DNA of 39,963 nt. Origin: Paramecium octaurelia (Eukaryota > Ciliophora > Oligohymenophorea > Peniculida > Parameciidae). Under the pieces are notes generated by a model that worked only from the letters and a program-made list of their open reading frames with translations, was not told where the DNA came from and searched no databases. Positions 12,112 through 24,056 of this stretch are shown here, piece after piece. The DNA is taken from NCBI GenBank assembly GCA_905182995.1, contig CAJJDP010000196.1:12197-52159 (forward strand), in the 5' to 3' direction. The stretch's first letter is position 1; every line of letters starts with the position of its first letter. Position numbers and translations under genes: made by a program.

Positions 12112-12734
12112 ATCTTCCTAAGTTACTTGGATAAAATCAGTCTATAAAGAGTGGATTGCACACATTAATTTATAAACCAATACTCTTTGTATGACATCTT
12201 ACCATAGTTAAGGAAGATAATTACTTGTTTTCTAGTATTTTAAGATCAACTAAATCACAGGATAGTGTCCCTTTAGGTTAATCCGTCAAGAATAATGCTA
12301 GATCTTGCTAAATTTTAAATTAAATATAATAATCATTAAAAGTAGATTGTTACAATCATCTTTAAAATAATAAATTAGGAGAGAAGGTACTTTTCAAAAA
12401 GTTTGATTAAAATTGTGTATTTTCCAAATTTTATCTTGACGGTTGATCTACTTAAAGTAAATCATCTTATGTTATAATTTTGTTTCTCTTTACTTATTGT
12501 ATTGATGTATTTATACTTTTAGCTTGATTTACTCAATCTACTTCTATTTAGATATACTTACATAATTATTTCTGACTTCTAAATAAAGCAAACTTTAATT
12601 TTTAAGAATAATAAATTTAAGAAAGAATTTATTTTTATTAATTCATTCAAATTAGCATGATTTGTAATTAAAATAAAAATATGCTTAGACTTTTATATGG
12701 TTATTTGTTAATCTATCGTTTTTATATCAAAAAT
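12112..12734. other. unassigned AT-rich stretch
   Basis: No coding signal or RNA gene is recognised between the end of the AGC kinase remnant and the 3' end of the convergent kinase remnant. Confidence 0.4.
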
Positions 12735-14110
12735 TCAAGCTACATTATTTTTTTCAATCCAGTTTTTAAAGAACTCTTCAATTTATTCTAATTCTTAAGG
12801 TCTTCTTAAAGGATTATGACGCAACATTTGAAATAAAATTCTGGAAAGTTATAGATTTCTTTTATTAACCTAGTCTTTATCATCCTTAAATATAAGTTTA
12901 TATTCTTATATTTCTATTGGTCTAAATCTTAACAAAGACAATTTTCTGTTATTCCTTCTTAATAACATACTTTATATTATATAACCTAATTGCCATATAT
13001 TATAGGCAGGTTCATATCTTTCTTAAGTTCCTTCTGGCGGTTAATACTCAAGAGTATCTTCTTATATCTAACTACTTTCTAAATAAGTAGGCATTCTTAC
13101 TTTTGAAATTGTTTAGCACGCATCTCATTTATTAAATTTTTCGATCTCCACTTAAAGATTCAAACATAATATATTATGGTTTTAAGTCTCTATGATAAAT
13201 ATTTCTGGAGTGTAGTTCCTTTAATGCCTATATCATTTCTTTTATTAAATGCATCAAATCTCCCCAATTTACATCCTTCTAGCCTATGTCATTATTAATT
13301 TACTCTAGAGTATAATCATAATATTTTCTAAAGATAAGTTTTTGATCTGCGAAACTGTCATAACAATACCATTTTGCAATTCTATCACAATTACTAAGTA
13401 ACTTTAATTATTTAATTTCGTGCTATAAATCAGCACGTTCTTCCTCAGTTCTAAACTTAACCCATTTTAAAACAATTGAATCCGCTGATGAATTAACATA
13501 GAAAGGTTTTTTAATAAGATAAACCCGTTTAACTTATGAAGATAATAGACAACTAAGGATTTCAAAATTATAAAGCTCTCTTAAAATATATCCCTAATAA
13601 AAAATGTATTATTTATCTTATATTTTTTCTTCAAAAATATTTGCAAGTATTTCATTTAGCAATTTTTCTTAAGAGTGATCATTAATCTAAAAAAAGTCAT
13701 ATGGTAAAGCAAAACCTAGATTTTTAACTAAATAATAGTTTTTAAAGAATTATACATAAATTGTAGAGTAATTTTTAAGGTGTTTATTGTTCTTAAGTAG
13801 AACTTAATTGATCTTCTTCAAAAAGAAAAACATTAGAATATTTTTCATCTTTATTCAAATAAATTTGATCAATTCTCAAAGATTTAAGAAAATACTAACT
13901 TCTTTTCTAACATTCAAACACCACTAAAAATAAAATGATATTTTTTTTACAAATAGTAATATGAAACATTATTTTGTATAATTAATCTACTTTTACAAGT
14001 TTCCTCGTTAATCTTTCTTAAAGACTTTCTACTTCAAACCATAGATTATCTTTTCTTAATATTCCCTTCAATAGAAATGGATATTCTCTTAGTTCTTCTA
14101 TTTAATTCAT
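12735..14110 (-). pseudogene. decayed PH-domain protein kinase
   Basis: From ATG 14110 the minus strand reads MNQIEELREYPFLLKG and a PH-like N-terminal region open to TGA 13699-13697. The kinase part continues in another frame (KNYYLVKNLGFALPYDF from about 13760), through HEIKQLKLLSN, LIKEMIQALKELHSRNIYHRD and DLKPQYIMFES. A third frame then gives PTYLESSQIQEDTLEYQPPE, AYNIWQLGYIIQSMLLRR and ELEQIEEFFKNWIEKNN, ending at TGA 12737-12735. HRD is intact, but the Asn of the HRDxxxxN motif is Tyr (LKPQY), and the DFG region is destroyed by a frameshift and an in-frame TGA. At least two frameshifts mark it as a pseudogene, although the family assignment is secure. It lies tail-to-tail with the AGC kinase remnant. 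Confidence 0.8.
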
Positions 14111-14523
14111 AATAGAATTTCAATTATTATTTATTTAATTACTTTTTAATATTTATAACGCCTATGAATTAAAGAATTAATGTTAATAGATTTATTAGGC
14201 TTATAATTCTATCTCCTATTCAATTATTTTTTTAAATATCTTACTGAAAAAATAAGTGTCAGCTTATTATCACAAACATATAATTTTAATAAAAATGATG
14301 ATTATAAATAATTCGATTCTATTTACTTTAGAAGTGTAATAACATTTCAATTGTTTTCATTAATATATTAACTTTGTTTCATAAAAATAGAATCTTTAAT
14401 ATTACATAAAATTATTTATATTCATAATTATGTCACTTAATGCAACCATTACAGCTGTTGCTCTCTTTTATGGTTTCAATTTTACACTTGAAATTAATCA
14501 ATATGATTACTACTACTTAAGGA
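14111..14523. other. unassigned AT-rich stretch
   Basis: The spacer between two minus-strand kinase remnants. Nothing is recognised in it. Confidence 0.4.
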
Positions 14524-15444
14524 TCAATTTTTTTCATTTCTACTTTAATCTTAGCTTGAACATTCTGTATGTTAAATAAAATAATTCATTAACCATATAA
14601 ATTGAGTTTTCTATATAGAATGTTTGCCCATTAAACATTCTGCAGCTGAAATACCAATTGACCATATGTCAGAATCCTTTCCATACATTTCTTTATTCAA
14701 TCATTCGGGTTAAATTACCAATAAATTCATACTGATATATAAACTGCATCTCCATCATAAGTTTTTCTTTATTTCATAGTTTCTATTTTGCCTTTGATAC
14801 CGAAGTAGGTGATCTTGTTCTCGCCCATCTTGTTTACTAGGATATTTTATGGTCAAATGTTTTTGTGAATGTCTAGATAATCAATTCCTAAAAGAATTTG
14901 ATATAAAAGCAAAGCCATGACAGGTTCATTCAGAATTTTCACCTTCTTTATCAAAGAATTGATTGATGACATCCATATATTCAAGAAATATGTTTAGGGT
15001 TCCAGATTTGTAAAATGCACGATAGCATTGGACAACATAAGGGCAACTACAAATCTAAAGCAAGTTTTAATTCGTCCGATAGTTGTTTCAAATATTGGGG
15101 ATCAGGGGAATTCTCTATATATTACTTATCTATACATTCATTGCGAAATATTGTTCTGTGACTTAATCGTAAATTTCTCAATTTGACCTGATGCACCCGT
15201 ACCTAAATGCCCAGCTGTTACTAAATTTTCAAGCTATAAATTATGAGTAGATTCAGAGAGTGAAAAGTCCCATTAGTCATATTTGTGAGTAACTTTAAGC
15301 CCCTAACCAATTAGACAAAATTCTTTGAGAATGAGAGATTCTTTCTCAGAACTAATTTTATAAATAACCTAAATACAGAATGAGTACAGGTTGTGCTTGT
15401 TCTGATTCAAAAGAATATTACTCTTTTCGATTTTTCAGATGCAT
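14524..15444 (-). pseudogene. decayed MAPKK-like (STE) protein kinase
   Basis: The N-terminal part reads MHLKNRKE from ATG 15444, then after a one-base shift LLNQNKHNLYSFCIQVIY and FCLIGQGLKVTHKYDQWDFS. A glycine loop follows (AGHLGTGASGQIEKF, about 15190). Later pieces are FLEYMDV, ALLLYQILLGIDYLDIHKN, KITYFGIKGKIETMKQRKTY, and PE-TGA-LNKEMYGKDSDIW followed by SIGISAAECLMGKHSI (about 14630), ending near TGA 14526-14524. GKIETMKQRKTY resembles the MAPKK activation segment. The HRD Asp is missing, DFG reads YFG, and TGA at 14703-14701 replaces the residue after PE (Trp would fit). Multiple frameshifts make it a pseudogene. It is divergent from the unknown gene at 15618. Confidence 0.75.
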
Positions 15445-15617
15445 ACAACTCAATTGAAAGAAAATAATTGGAAAAGAGAAGCTAAATTAAGGGACACACA
15501 ACAAAATTGTATGGAATTCTTATTCAATGAAGACGTCACCTTGTGCATCTATAATTATAAAACCAAAGAGAAACTGTGATTCAAGAATGAAGTACAAAAT
15601 TGGAAAGAGAGAAAGAA

Positions 15618-16411
15618 ATGGTCCCACCTTTAACAATAAATTAGATAAAGGACTTGGAATCCAGGAGCATACCTCAGAGGATGTTTGAATCCTTCAGTTA
15701 AGATGAATTAGTTTTGATCAGGAAGAATAAGAAGTTGGGACAACTATTTGAAGGGTACTGGGTACTATATGGTTTGAATCTCATATAGAGGGCTAAATAA
15801 CATCCTTCATCTGTTAGGGATGAGTTAATTGAGATAGTGATGGCTAAAATGGAAACAATAAATGTCGAAGAAAACGATTCGATTAATTTAGGTAGAAAAT
15901 TGAGAAAATTGGGGATTGATATATGGCGTAAGCTTTTAGTGATAAACTAGGAACACTAAAGGAAGAATTGCTAGAAAAATTGGGGAATCAAAGTTTAAAA
16001 GAAGGATATCATAATAGTAATTTGATTTCAAAAAAGGCAAGAATTACATAACAGAATAAAGGTTTAGTTTTTTAAGAAATTAAGGTATCAATTTTTAATG
16101 AATTTAAATCTATGTAAAATCATTTAGAAGATAAAATTATCTTTACCAATGCTAGTTAGATTTAATTTGTTTATAATTCCTCAAATTTATAGAATATCTA
16201 AATCCATCATTACATGGAGCTTTTGAACCTTTAAACTTATTTTGTTCTATAGATCTATAATTGTGCAAAAAATAATTCAAAGGTTTTACAAGATTAAAAA
16301 TAAAGCATAAAAATGCTGTTAGAAAGGATTTTGGTTTACAGAATGAAAGATGCTATTATATATAATGCATTTTCGAGAAATATTTAGTTGGAAGAAGAAA
16401 CTATAAGATGA
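15618..16411 (+). CDS. unrecognised protein with one 23-nt intron
   Basis: ATG 15618 opens a frame of 310 bp. A 23-nt GTA...TAG intron (15928-15950) then joins it to a second open exon ending at TGA 16409-16411, for 257 codons (256 aa). Without splicing the downstream frame is lost, so the intron is supported by the reading frame itself. The N-terminal part (SQDELVLIRKNKKLGQLFEG, SVRDELIEIVMAKMETINVE) is charged and helical. The second exon is Asn/Gln/Ile-rich, with no membrane segment, zinc motif or known domain visible. An in-frame TGA lies ten codons upstream of the ATG, so the start is reasonable unless a further exon exists. It is head-to-head with the decayed MAPKK-like gene, 173 bp away. 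Function unknown. Confidence 0.5.
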
Positions 16412-16706
16412 CTCAAATAATAAAATTAGGTTATTTTAATGTTGAATATAGTAATTATAAAAAAAACTATGCAACAATAAGGAAAAATAAATATGAATAA
16501 AGGAATAAAAAGCTGAAATTTGGATTAATTATTTAAAAAATGATATTAGAGGAACAATTATTAGTATTGAGCCATTAATGATGAAGCAAGTTATTAGAAA
16601 ATTGTTACAATCATACTTAACAAATAACATATTATACTATATAAATAGATATTTGGAATGTTTCTAAAGAATGGAAGTGTATATTTTAAGTTAGAATTAA
16701 ATTATA

Positions 16707-18331
16707 AAAATACAATTATTTCATTAATTTTAGATTATTAATAATCTGGGTATAATTTCTACAATATTATAATCCCTCATTTAAAATTGTATTAATAAAA
16801 TTATGTAGTTTATTTAATTAAAATATTTTCTAATGTAAAAATTAGAGATTGAAAAAAGAATTTGTTAAATTCATAAATTAGAAATAGTCGTGGTAGATTT
16901 GAATCATCAACAAGAATAGATGACAAATATTTATGCGCAAGATGTCTAGCTGAGAGAGTGGATAGAGAAAATATGGCATTGCTAATGAAGCCACTTATAT
17001 GATAAAGTATGAAGACCTAATTTTAAAGACTTGGGAAGGAGGAGAATGTTCAAAGACTAAACAATTTAAAACAATTATAATCATCAATAAAATCTTATAA
17101 AAACTAAATCAAGACAGAACTTGGAAAATTGCTTCAATTATTAGAGCAACAAGTGGAATAAATTCAACTTGAAATTGAAAAGAAGGAATCGAAATTAGAA
17201 ATTAAAAATTATGATGAGGAAATTCAAATTCTATCAAAAACTTATACAGAGAATTTTAGTTATAATATACCTAAATAACTAACTTATATGGAAAAAGACT
17301 TAGCTCTTGTCCAAATAATTTATGAAACACTCTAATCTCAGCAACAATCATAAAATTTTAACTAAATTCTGGTATTCATAGATTTAATAAAACATAGTGT
17401 ACCAGTCATTTAATCTGCCAACATAAACTAAATACCTGACAGAGAATTTAATTAACATGTATTTTTTAATTATTTATCTAAGAAAGCTCCTTGCCTTAAT
17501 TAGGTTTGTAATAAAAATAACAAGGAAACAATTATGGTAAGCATAGATTAAAATAAACCAGAGTTTAGATGGCATGCGTAGAATGCATTAAAGATAATCC
17601 GATTTAATATATTAGTTTAAAAGACGATGATAAAGGTGGAATTTATTTATGGGATAATCAAAGGATCTAATTTCTAAATATCATTGTAAAAGATAACAAT
17701 AATTTAATACAGTTATAAAAGAAATCAAAGGACTAAAAGACTATTATAATTAATAACTATCAAAAATGATCAAAACTATAGATGAAGAACTAAAAAAAAA
17801 TAATTCAGATATTTAGGATTTTATTAAATTATAGAATAAAGAGAAATAAGTTGAAAAGATGATTAATTTATTAAGTTAAAAAGATTAAAATAAAAAAATA
17901 CTTGAATAATAAGAGAAATAAGATAAAATGGATTAATTATTTTATTAGAATGTTAAATATAATTGGATTTATTCATCAAACCCGATTTACTTTGTAAATT
18001 GTAGTTAATGAAAATTTTTCGTAATCAAGTGTTTTTCTAAATATCAATAGATTCAAATTAAATCAAAGTTAATAATAGATAGGAGGATAAAATAAGTCCG
18101 GAAATACATGAATTTATTTCAAAATGTTAATTATTAGAATCATTTTTAGACATATTCAATGAATCGGTCTGATTATAAGTGGAGTTATTGAAAGAATAAA
18201 AAAATCTAAAATAGAAAGGATAAATAAATACTTCCAATGGTATACTAGAAGAAATTTATTTTAAAATCCTATTGTAATGTTTTTTGATAATTACATATCA
18301 GAAGAAAAATTAGAAAAGCTTGGAAGAATTA
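16707..18331. repeat. exact direct repeat, left copy (ends at N)
   Basis: A 1,625-bp segment identical, as far as the eye can check, to 18333-19957, with a constant offset of 1,626 and no indel. It ends at the single N at 18332. The left copy is preceded by unique sequence and the right copy is followed by unique sequence, as expected for an unmerged overlap of two contigs. Confidence 0.93.
16833..18331 (+). pseudogene. broken zinc-finger/coiled-coil gene, left copy
   Basis: ATG 16833 opens MQKLEIEKRICQIHKLEIV with a C-x2-H pair. A frame change then gives DKYLCARCLAERVDRENMAL with a C-x2-C pair. Another change leads to a long coiled-coil frame (LGKLLQLLEQQVEQIQLEIE; about 17040-17560) ending in APCLNQVCNKNN with a C-x4-C pair. 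A third frame gives MACVECIKDNPIQYISLKDD with a C-x2-C pair, then more coiled coil (KTIDEELKKNNSDIQ). The order of two Cys clusters separated by coiled coils is consistent, but at least three frame changes that no GT-AG microintron explains leave it unable to make the full protein. The family is not identified. The copy is cut by the N at 18332. Confidence 0.5.
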
Positions 18332-18332
18332 N
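18332..18332. other. single-N assembly junction
   Basis: One ambiguous base between two exact 1,625-bp direct repeats; read as a contig join. Confidence 0.9.
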
Positions 18333-19957
18333 AAAATACAATTATTTCATTAATTTTAGATTATTAATAATCTGGGTATAATTTCTACAATATTATAATC
18401 CCTCATTTAAAATTGTATTAATAAAATTATGTAGTTTATTTAATTAAAATATTTTCTAATGTAAAAATTAGAGATTGAAAAAAGAATTTGTTAAATTCAT
18501 AAATTAGAAATAGTCGTGGTAGATTTGAATCATCAACAAGAATAGATGACAAATATTTATGCGCAAGATGTCTAGCTGAGAGAGTGGATAGAGAAAATAT
18601 GGCATTGCTAATGAAGCCACTTATATGATAAAGTATGAAGACCTAATTTTAAAGACTTGGGAAGGAGGAGAATGTTCAAAGACTAAACAATTTAAAACAA
18701 TTATAATCATCAATAAAATCTTATAAAAACTAAATCAAGACAGAACTTGGAAAATTGCTTCAATTATTAGAGCAACAAGTGGAATAAATTCAACTTGAAA
18801 TTGAAAAGAAGGAATCGAAATTAGAAATTAAAAATTATGATGAGGAAATTCAAATTCTATCAAAAACTTATACAGAGAATTTTAGTTATAATATACCTAA
18901 ATAACTAACTTATATGGAAAAAGACTTAGCTCTTGTCCAAATAATTTATGAAACACTCTAATCTCAGCAACAATCATAAAATTTTAACTAAATTCTGGTA
19001 TTCATAGATTTAATAAAACATAGTGTACCAGTCATTTAATCTGCCAACATAAACTAAATACCTGACAGAGAATTTAATTAACATGTATTTTTTAATTATT
19101 TATCTAAGAAAGCTCCTTGCCTTAATTAGGTTTGTAATAAAAATAACAAGGAAACAATTATGGTAAGCATAGATTAAAATAAACCAGAGTTTAGATGGCA
19201 TGCGTAGAATGCATTAAAGATAATCCGATTTAATATATTAGTTTAAAAGACGATGATAAAGGTGGAATTTATTTATGGGATAATCAAAGGATCTAATTTC
19301 TAAATATCATTGTAAAAGATAACAATAATTTAATACAGTTATAAAAGAAATCAAAGGACTAAAAGACTATTATAATTAATAACTATCAAAAATGATCAAA
19401 ACTATAGATGAAGAACTAAAAAAAAATAATTCAGATATTTAGGATTTTATTAAATTATAGAATAAAGAGAAATAAGTTGAAAAGATGATTAATTTATTAA
19501 GTTAAAAAGATTAAAATAAAAAAATACTTGAATAATAAGAGAAATAAGATAAAATGGATTAATTATTTTATTAGAATGTTAAATATAATTGGATTTATTC
19601 ATCAAACCCGATTTACTTTGTAAATTGTAGTTAATGAAAATTTTTCGTAATCAAGTGTTTTTCTAAATATCAATAGATTCAAATTAAATCAAAGTTAATA
19701 ATAGATAGGAGGATAAAATAAGTCCGGAAATACATGAATTTATTTCAAAATGTTAATTATTAGAATCATTTTTAGACATATTCAATGAATCGGTCTGATT
19801 ATAAGTGGAGTTATTGAAAGAATAAAAAAATCTAAAATAGAAAGGATAAATAAATACTTCCAATGGTATACTAGAAGAAATTTATTTTAAAATCCTATTG
19901 TAATGTTTTTTGATAATTACATATCAGAAGAAAAATTAGAAAAGCTTGGAAGAATTA
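18333..19957. repeat. exact direct repeat, right copy (starts at N)
   Basis: The second copy of 16707-18331, identical wherever compared. It runs on into unique sequence from 19958. Confidence 0.93.
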
Positions 19958-19978
19958 TTAGTATTATTTATCCTTTGA
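18459..19978 (+). pseudogene. broken zinc-finger/coiled-coil gene, right copy
   Basis: The same sequence and the same frame changes as the left copy, shifted by 1,626 bp. Because this copy continues past the repeat, it shows the natural end: the last frame (SPEIHEFISKCQLLESFLDI, interrupted by an internal TGA) closes at TGA 19976-19978. If the N is only a contig join, this and the left copy are one locus. Confidence 0.5.
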
Positions 19979-22900
19979 TGGCTTAAATTTAAAAAAGTCT
20001 CTTCATTTGTAACTTGGCTTGAAATTTTAAACTAAATGTACCGCCTTAATTTGTTAATTAAACCTGAAATTTAATTACATAAGAAATCTTTATTGAACTA
20101 AATTTTATATGCCGTATTCTAAATCCTCTTAATTTTAAATCAACATAAAAATTCAAACTATGAATCTGCTTTATAGTATTTTTTGTAAAAGAACTCTTAA
20201 ATAAAGGTTTTTCCATTATTTCTCGAATCCTTTAAATAAATCATTTACTTCTAAATTTGAGCTCTAACTCAAACCTCTCCATTTTTTATGATCCTATTTC
20301 ATATCTAGTTTAACTCTAATATTACTTTAAAAAATCTCTATAAAATGTTTTTGTCTTCAAAGCCATACAATATATTTAAACTTATACTCCTAAACTGTCT
20401 AGCCAAAGTTTAATAACCAAAGATTGTTCTATATACTGTATTAATCAATTAATATCAAATTAAAACCCTTTAAATTTATTCTTTTCTAGATTTTTGGGAA
20501 TTTAAAATAATAATTATATATGATTTTAATTTGTAATGAGTTGTTTCATCACACACCTGATTCTTTATTTGCATTTAGAATCTTTATTGATAATAATATT
20601 TACGTTAATTAAGAATGAAAACACAAACAAGTAAGTAAATATTTTTCTGAGGAAGGGTTAATGGACCGATAGATTAGCTAGTTCGAAAATAAATTTGTGA
20701 AATATGATGAATAAATCTGATTAAGAGTAATCATTAAGTAAAGCAAATTAAGCTTTAGTAACCAAAAAGTTACAATACCCAATTAATGAATAACTTGAGC
20801 AAAAAAAAAATTTGTAAAAAGCTTTTGCTTTTTAAATTATATGCCCTCCATCTATGTTAGAATTAGCTTCACAATAGGATGCAAGAATTTCTAGCAACTC
20901 TTGTCAGGTTTCCATGTTCATCCTCGTTTTTACAGCCCCAACAATTTCCAAGACCTGTAGAAATGATTCCTAAACAATATGTGTTTCAATTACTTCATTA
21001 AATCCTTAAGCAAATTGCCTAGGTTCCTTAATTGCTCTCAATCCAGCATGTTTATTGACGCTTCAACTTTATTGAATGGACTAGTTTGTTAATTTAATAT
21101 AATGAAAAAATAAATTAATAAAAACTTCATTGAAATTCTAATTAATTGTTATCAAAAAATATATGATGCTTAATATGGATTGCTTTTTTAAAGAAAATAC
21201 TTCCTAAACTAATCTCTCGATTAAATAGAATTAATCATAAAATTATTTTACAATGTTCCTATTTTACATGATTACTTATTTTGGTCTTAAACTTGGTTTA
21301 CATATGAAAATTGAGTCTATTCAAGTCACGTTAAGATTTTTCTATAAGTCTTCTTCACCTTTTTCTACATTTAATATTATTCGAATTTCTTTAATCTTAT
21401 TAAAATTACTATAATTGAGCTTAAATTTACAGAAATTCTAATTTTTACTAAAATTCTTGCTGAATTTGCATCAAGAGGCTTTTGTTACAACTTATTTTCT
21501 ATTATGGTTTTGTTGTTGCAAAATTTTTGTTTTAATCTAAAAAAAAGGCTTACCTTACTAGAAAATCTAATATACTTTATTGGTTTATTAGATATGTGGA
21601 TAAAATAAGCCTACCTCCAATATGAAATTTAAAATAAATTGGCGAAAATAGGATATTATCTTCATTAAATTAGGACTTTCTATTTCATCCTCTTCTATTG
21701 ATTAATTTTATAATAATCAAATTATTATCATATTCATGGTATTTTAAACTTTTTCAAAAATTATTTGTTTGGGTTATGTGACTAAAAAATTTTATTAACT
21801 AAAACCAAATATTTAAGAAAAATATACATCTAAATTTATATCAATAATTAAATCTTGCTGTTATCAAATTAAAATGATCCTGACCTATTAATACTTTAAT
21901 GAATAATTCAAAATTTTTGTAATAGAGTTTTGAATAAGATTTAATTCATTAAAACTTACACATAAACCAGAATGAATAGATGAAAATCCTAAATTAATCA
22001 TAATTACTATCGAATTTAATGATTCTGATGTATCAAGCTAACAAATTTTGAAATTAATTGATGCTGAACGAGAAAGATGCAACTTGAAAAAGTGAAGGAA
22101 ATTGGCTTGTTGTAATTTAACAAATGGTAAAAAGTAAATATTTAGAAATGACAGAATTTATAGTAGTTAGAAGAGCTACTTAAAGATAGTAATAATATCA
22201 TTATCCTATAAAAAAAGAGATCTTCAATTAATGTTAAGTCAAGAATAATTTTTTTTATTTTGTATAATAAAACCCTACTCTCATTATTAATTATCTATTC
22301 TATTTATAATATTAGATCTGCTCGTTCTTTATTTTTTCTGCTCTACTTATATCTCATTATGTTTTAGGTAAAGATTTGACTGATTCAATTAGGCTACAGT
22401 TTTCAAAAAATGAGTAGAGTACTAATGACTTTGAAGTTACTTATTCTCAGTGTTCTTCCAATAACAAATCACAAAAGCATAGTTTTGGTAAATACTAGAT
22501 ATAAAAATTTAGGAAGAATGTCTAAACTGCTTGATTATAATTACTTAATCAACTGTAATTTTAAATAGTTTACAAAACAGAAACGTCTTTCCATATTGTT
22601 AAATTCATGTACTTCCTTGACATTTTTATCTTATTTTTGTTTAGATGGAACCATTTTATGACTTTTAGAGAAAGTTTTGAATTATCTTTTATATATTATA
22701 AAGAGACTTCAACATTAGCTAATTTGCATTTTAAATTGTGATATAAATTAAATTACTTAGTTATAATAAATCATTTGATTATTTAATTAACAAAATATAT
22801 CTCCAAGGAATAAATATTTATTGAATTTGAATATTTTATATGCAAAGCTTAACAGTTTATAAAAATAACTTAGTTTAAATAAAGACTGAGTAGATTTAAT

Positions 22901-23636
22901 GAAGTATATTCTTTAAATTTAAGTGTTCATATTAGTATCACAAATTAAAAATTCTTTAAGAATATGAATTAAATATGTAAAAGAAAGTTGAAGTTTATTT
23001 TAACAAAATCAATAATTTAAGAATATTATAAGTAGTAGTAAACACCTGTGACTAGAAAAATAAAAAGTTTTCTAATAAAATGAAAAATTGTCATCAATTA
23101 TATCAATTACAATATTATTTCGTTTTTTAATAATACTATCTAGAATTTAGTAGATTTCTCAACAAATTCAATAATTAGCCCATTTCATTCATACTGTTAT
23201 CATCATCTGTTGAATATATGAGAATAAATCATTAAATGAAAGTTGTAGATCATCATTGAATTATATTTTGATCAATACAGTCGAAGTAAGAGTTAATTTT
23301 TTTTTATTTTTACAATTTATTTTATTCATCCTAATCATTGTATAATCTTAGATTAAATAGTTTTAATATTTTGGTTAATACTGAAAATTCATCAATTCCA
23401 CCATTAAATTATAATTAAAATTTATACTTTACAACATATCATCCCCTTTGATTTTCAAATTTTGGTTATCCTAAATATTTTTTATCGTAAACAAGTAATC
23501 ACACTTGCAATAAAGAGCAAGAGTATCGGTTTGCCCTTGAAGCAATTTAAATTTTGATTATAAGGAATTTTACACATAAAAATTAATAAAAGCACTTTTT
23601 ACTATCAATAAGTCATTAAACAATGACTATTCTAAA
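19979..23636. other. large unassigned region
   Basis: Very AT-rich with frequent TGA in all frames and no recognised domain, RNA gene or repeat array, apart from the weak minus-strand fragment near 20.8-21.1 kb listed separately. A minus-strand open frame of about 140 codons around 19.8-20.2 kb looks like chance, being Leu/Ile/Phe/Ser-rich and without a motif. It may be intergenic or very old decayed DNA. Confidence 0.4.
20829..21066 (-). pseudogene. short decayed coding fragment, unidentified
   Basis: One minus-strand frame reads HAGLRAIKEPRQFAQGFNEV, then VQESFLQVLEIVGAVKTRMN, an in-frame TGA, and QELLEILASYCEANSNIDGG. The helical, charged, compositionally balanced sequence stands out from the surrounding AT noise and looks like part of an old protein gene. 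No family is recognised and no ends are visible. Confidence 0.35.
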
Positions 23637-24056
23637 ATGAGGTAAGCAAATTCTGTTTCTGATTCTCTTTATTCTTATATTAACGATATGAAGATTGCAT
23701 TCAGTACTTAATTGATTTACAGTTAAGAGTTAAACAAAGAGCTTTTTTAAAAGGATAAAGATGCTTATTGGCTACCAGCGCAATTATTTGGAGAGTTGCA
23801 GTTAGCACTGATTTATTCAAATAGCTATATTAATTATGTTGCAGTTAAATTTTCATGGAATTAGATTATAACATAGAACCAATATAGAACAAAAGGTAAT
23901 CCAATTACTGATAATGATAGTTTTATTTTTCTGAAAGGAATGATTCTTCATGTCCATTAAGATTGCTTGAATAAAATGTATGGTTGTATTCACAAATTAG
24001 GGGAGGAAATGATAAGAGTTATTTCGAAGATTCTTATAACAGCTTGCAGAGATTGA
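23637..24056 (+). CDS. hypothetical ORF, probable fragment
   Basis: A frame of 140 codons from ATG 23637 to TGA 24054-24056 (MRQANSVSDSLYSYINDMKI, DAYWLPAQLFGELQLALIYS). The composition is more protein-like than the surrounding DNA. Further plausible pieces follow in other frames (NNSDLRKFLDRNQRLNQKSI near 24080), suggesting that it is the beginning of a longer gene broken by frameshifts. No domain is recognised. An open frame of this length can arise by chance under a one-stop code. Confidence 0.3.
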
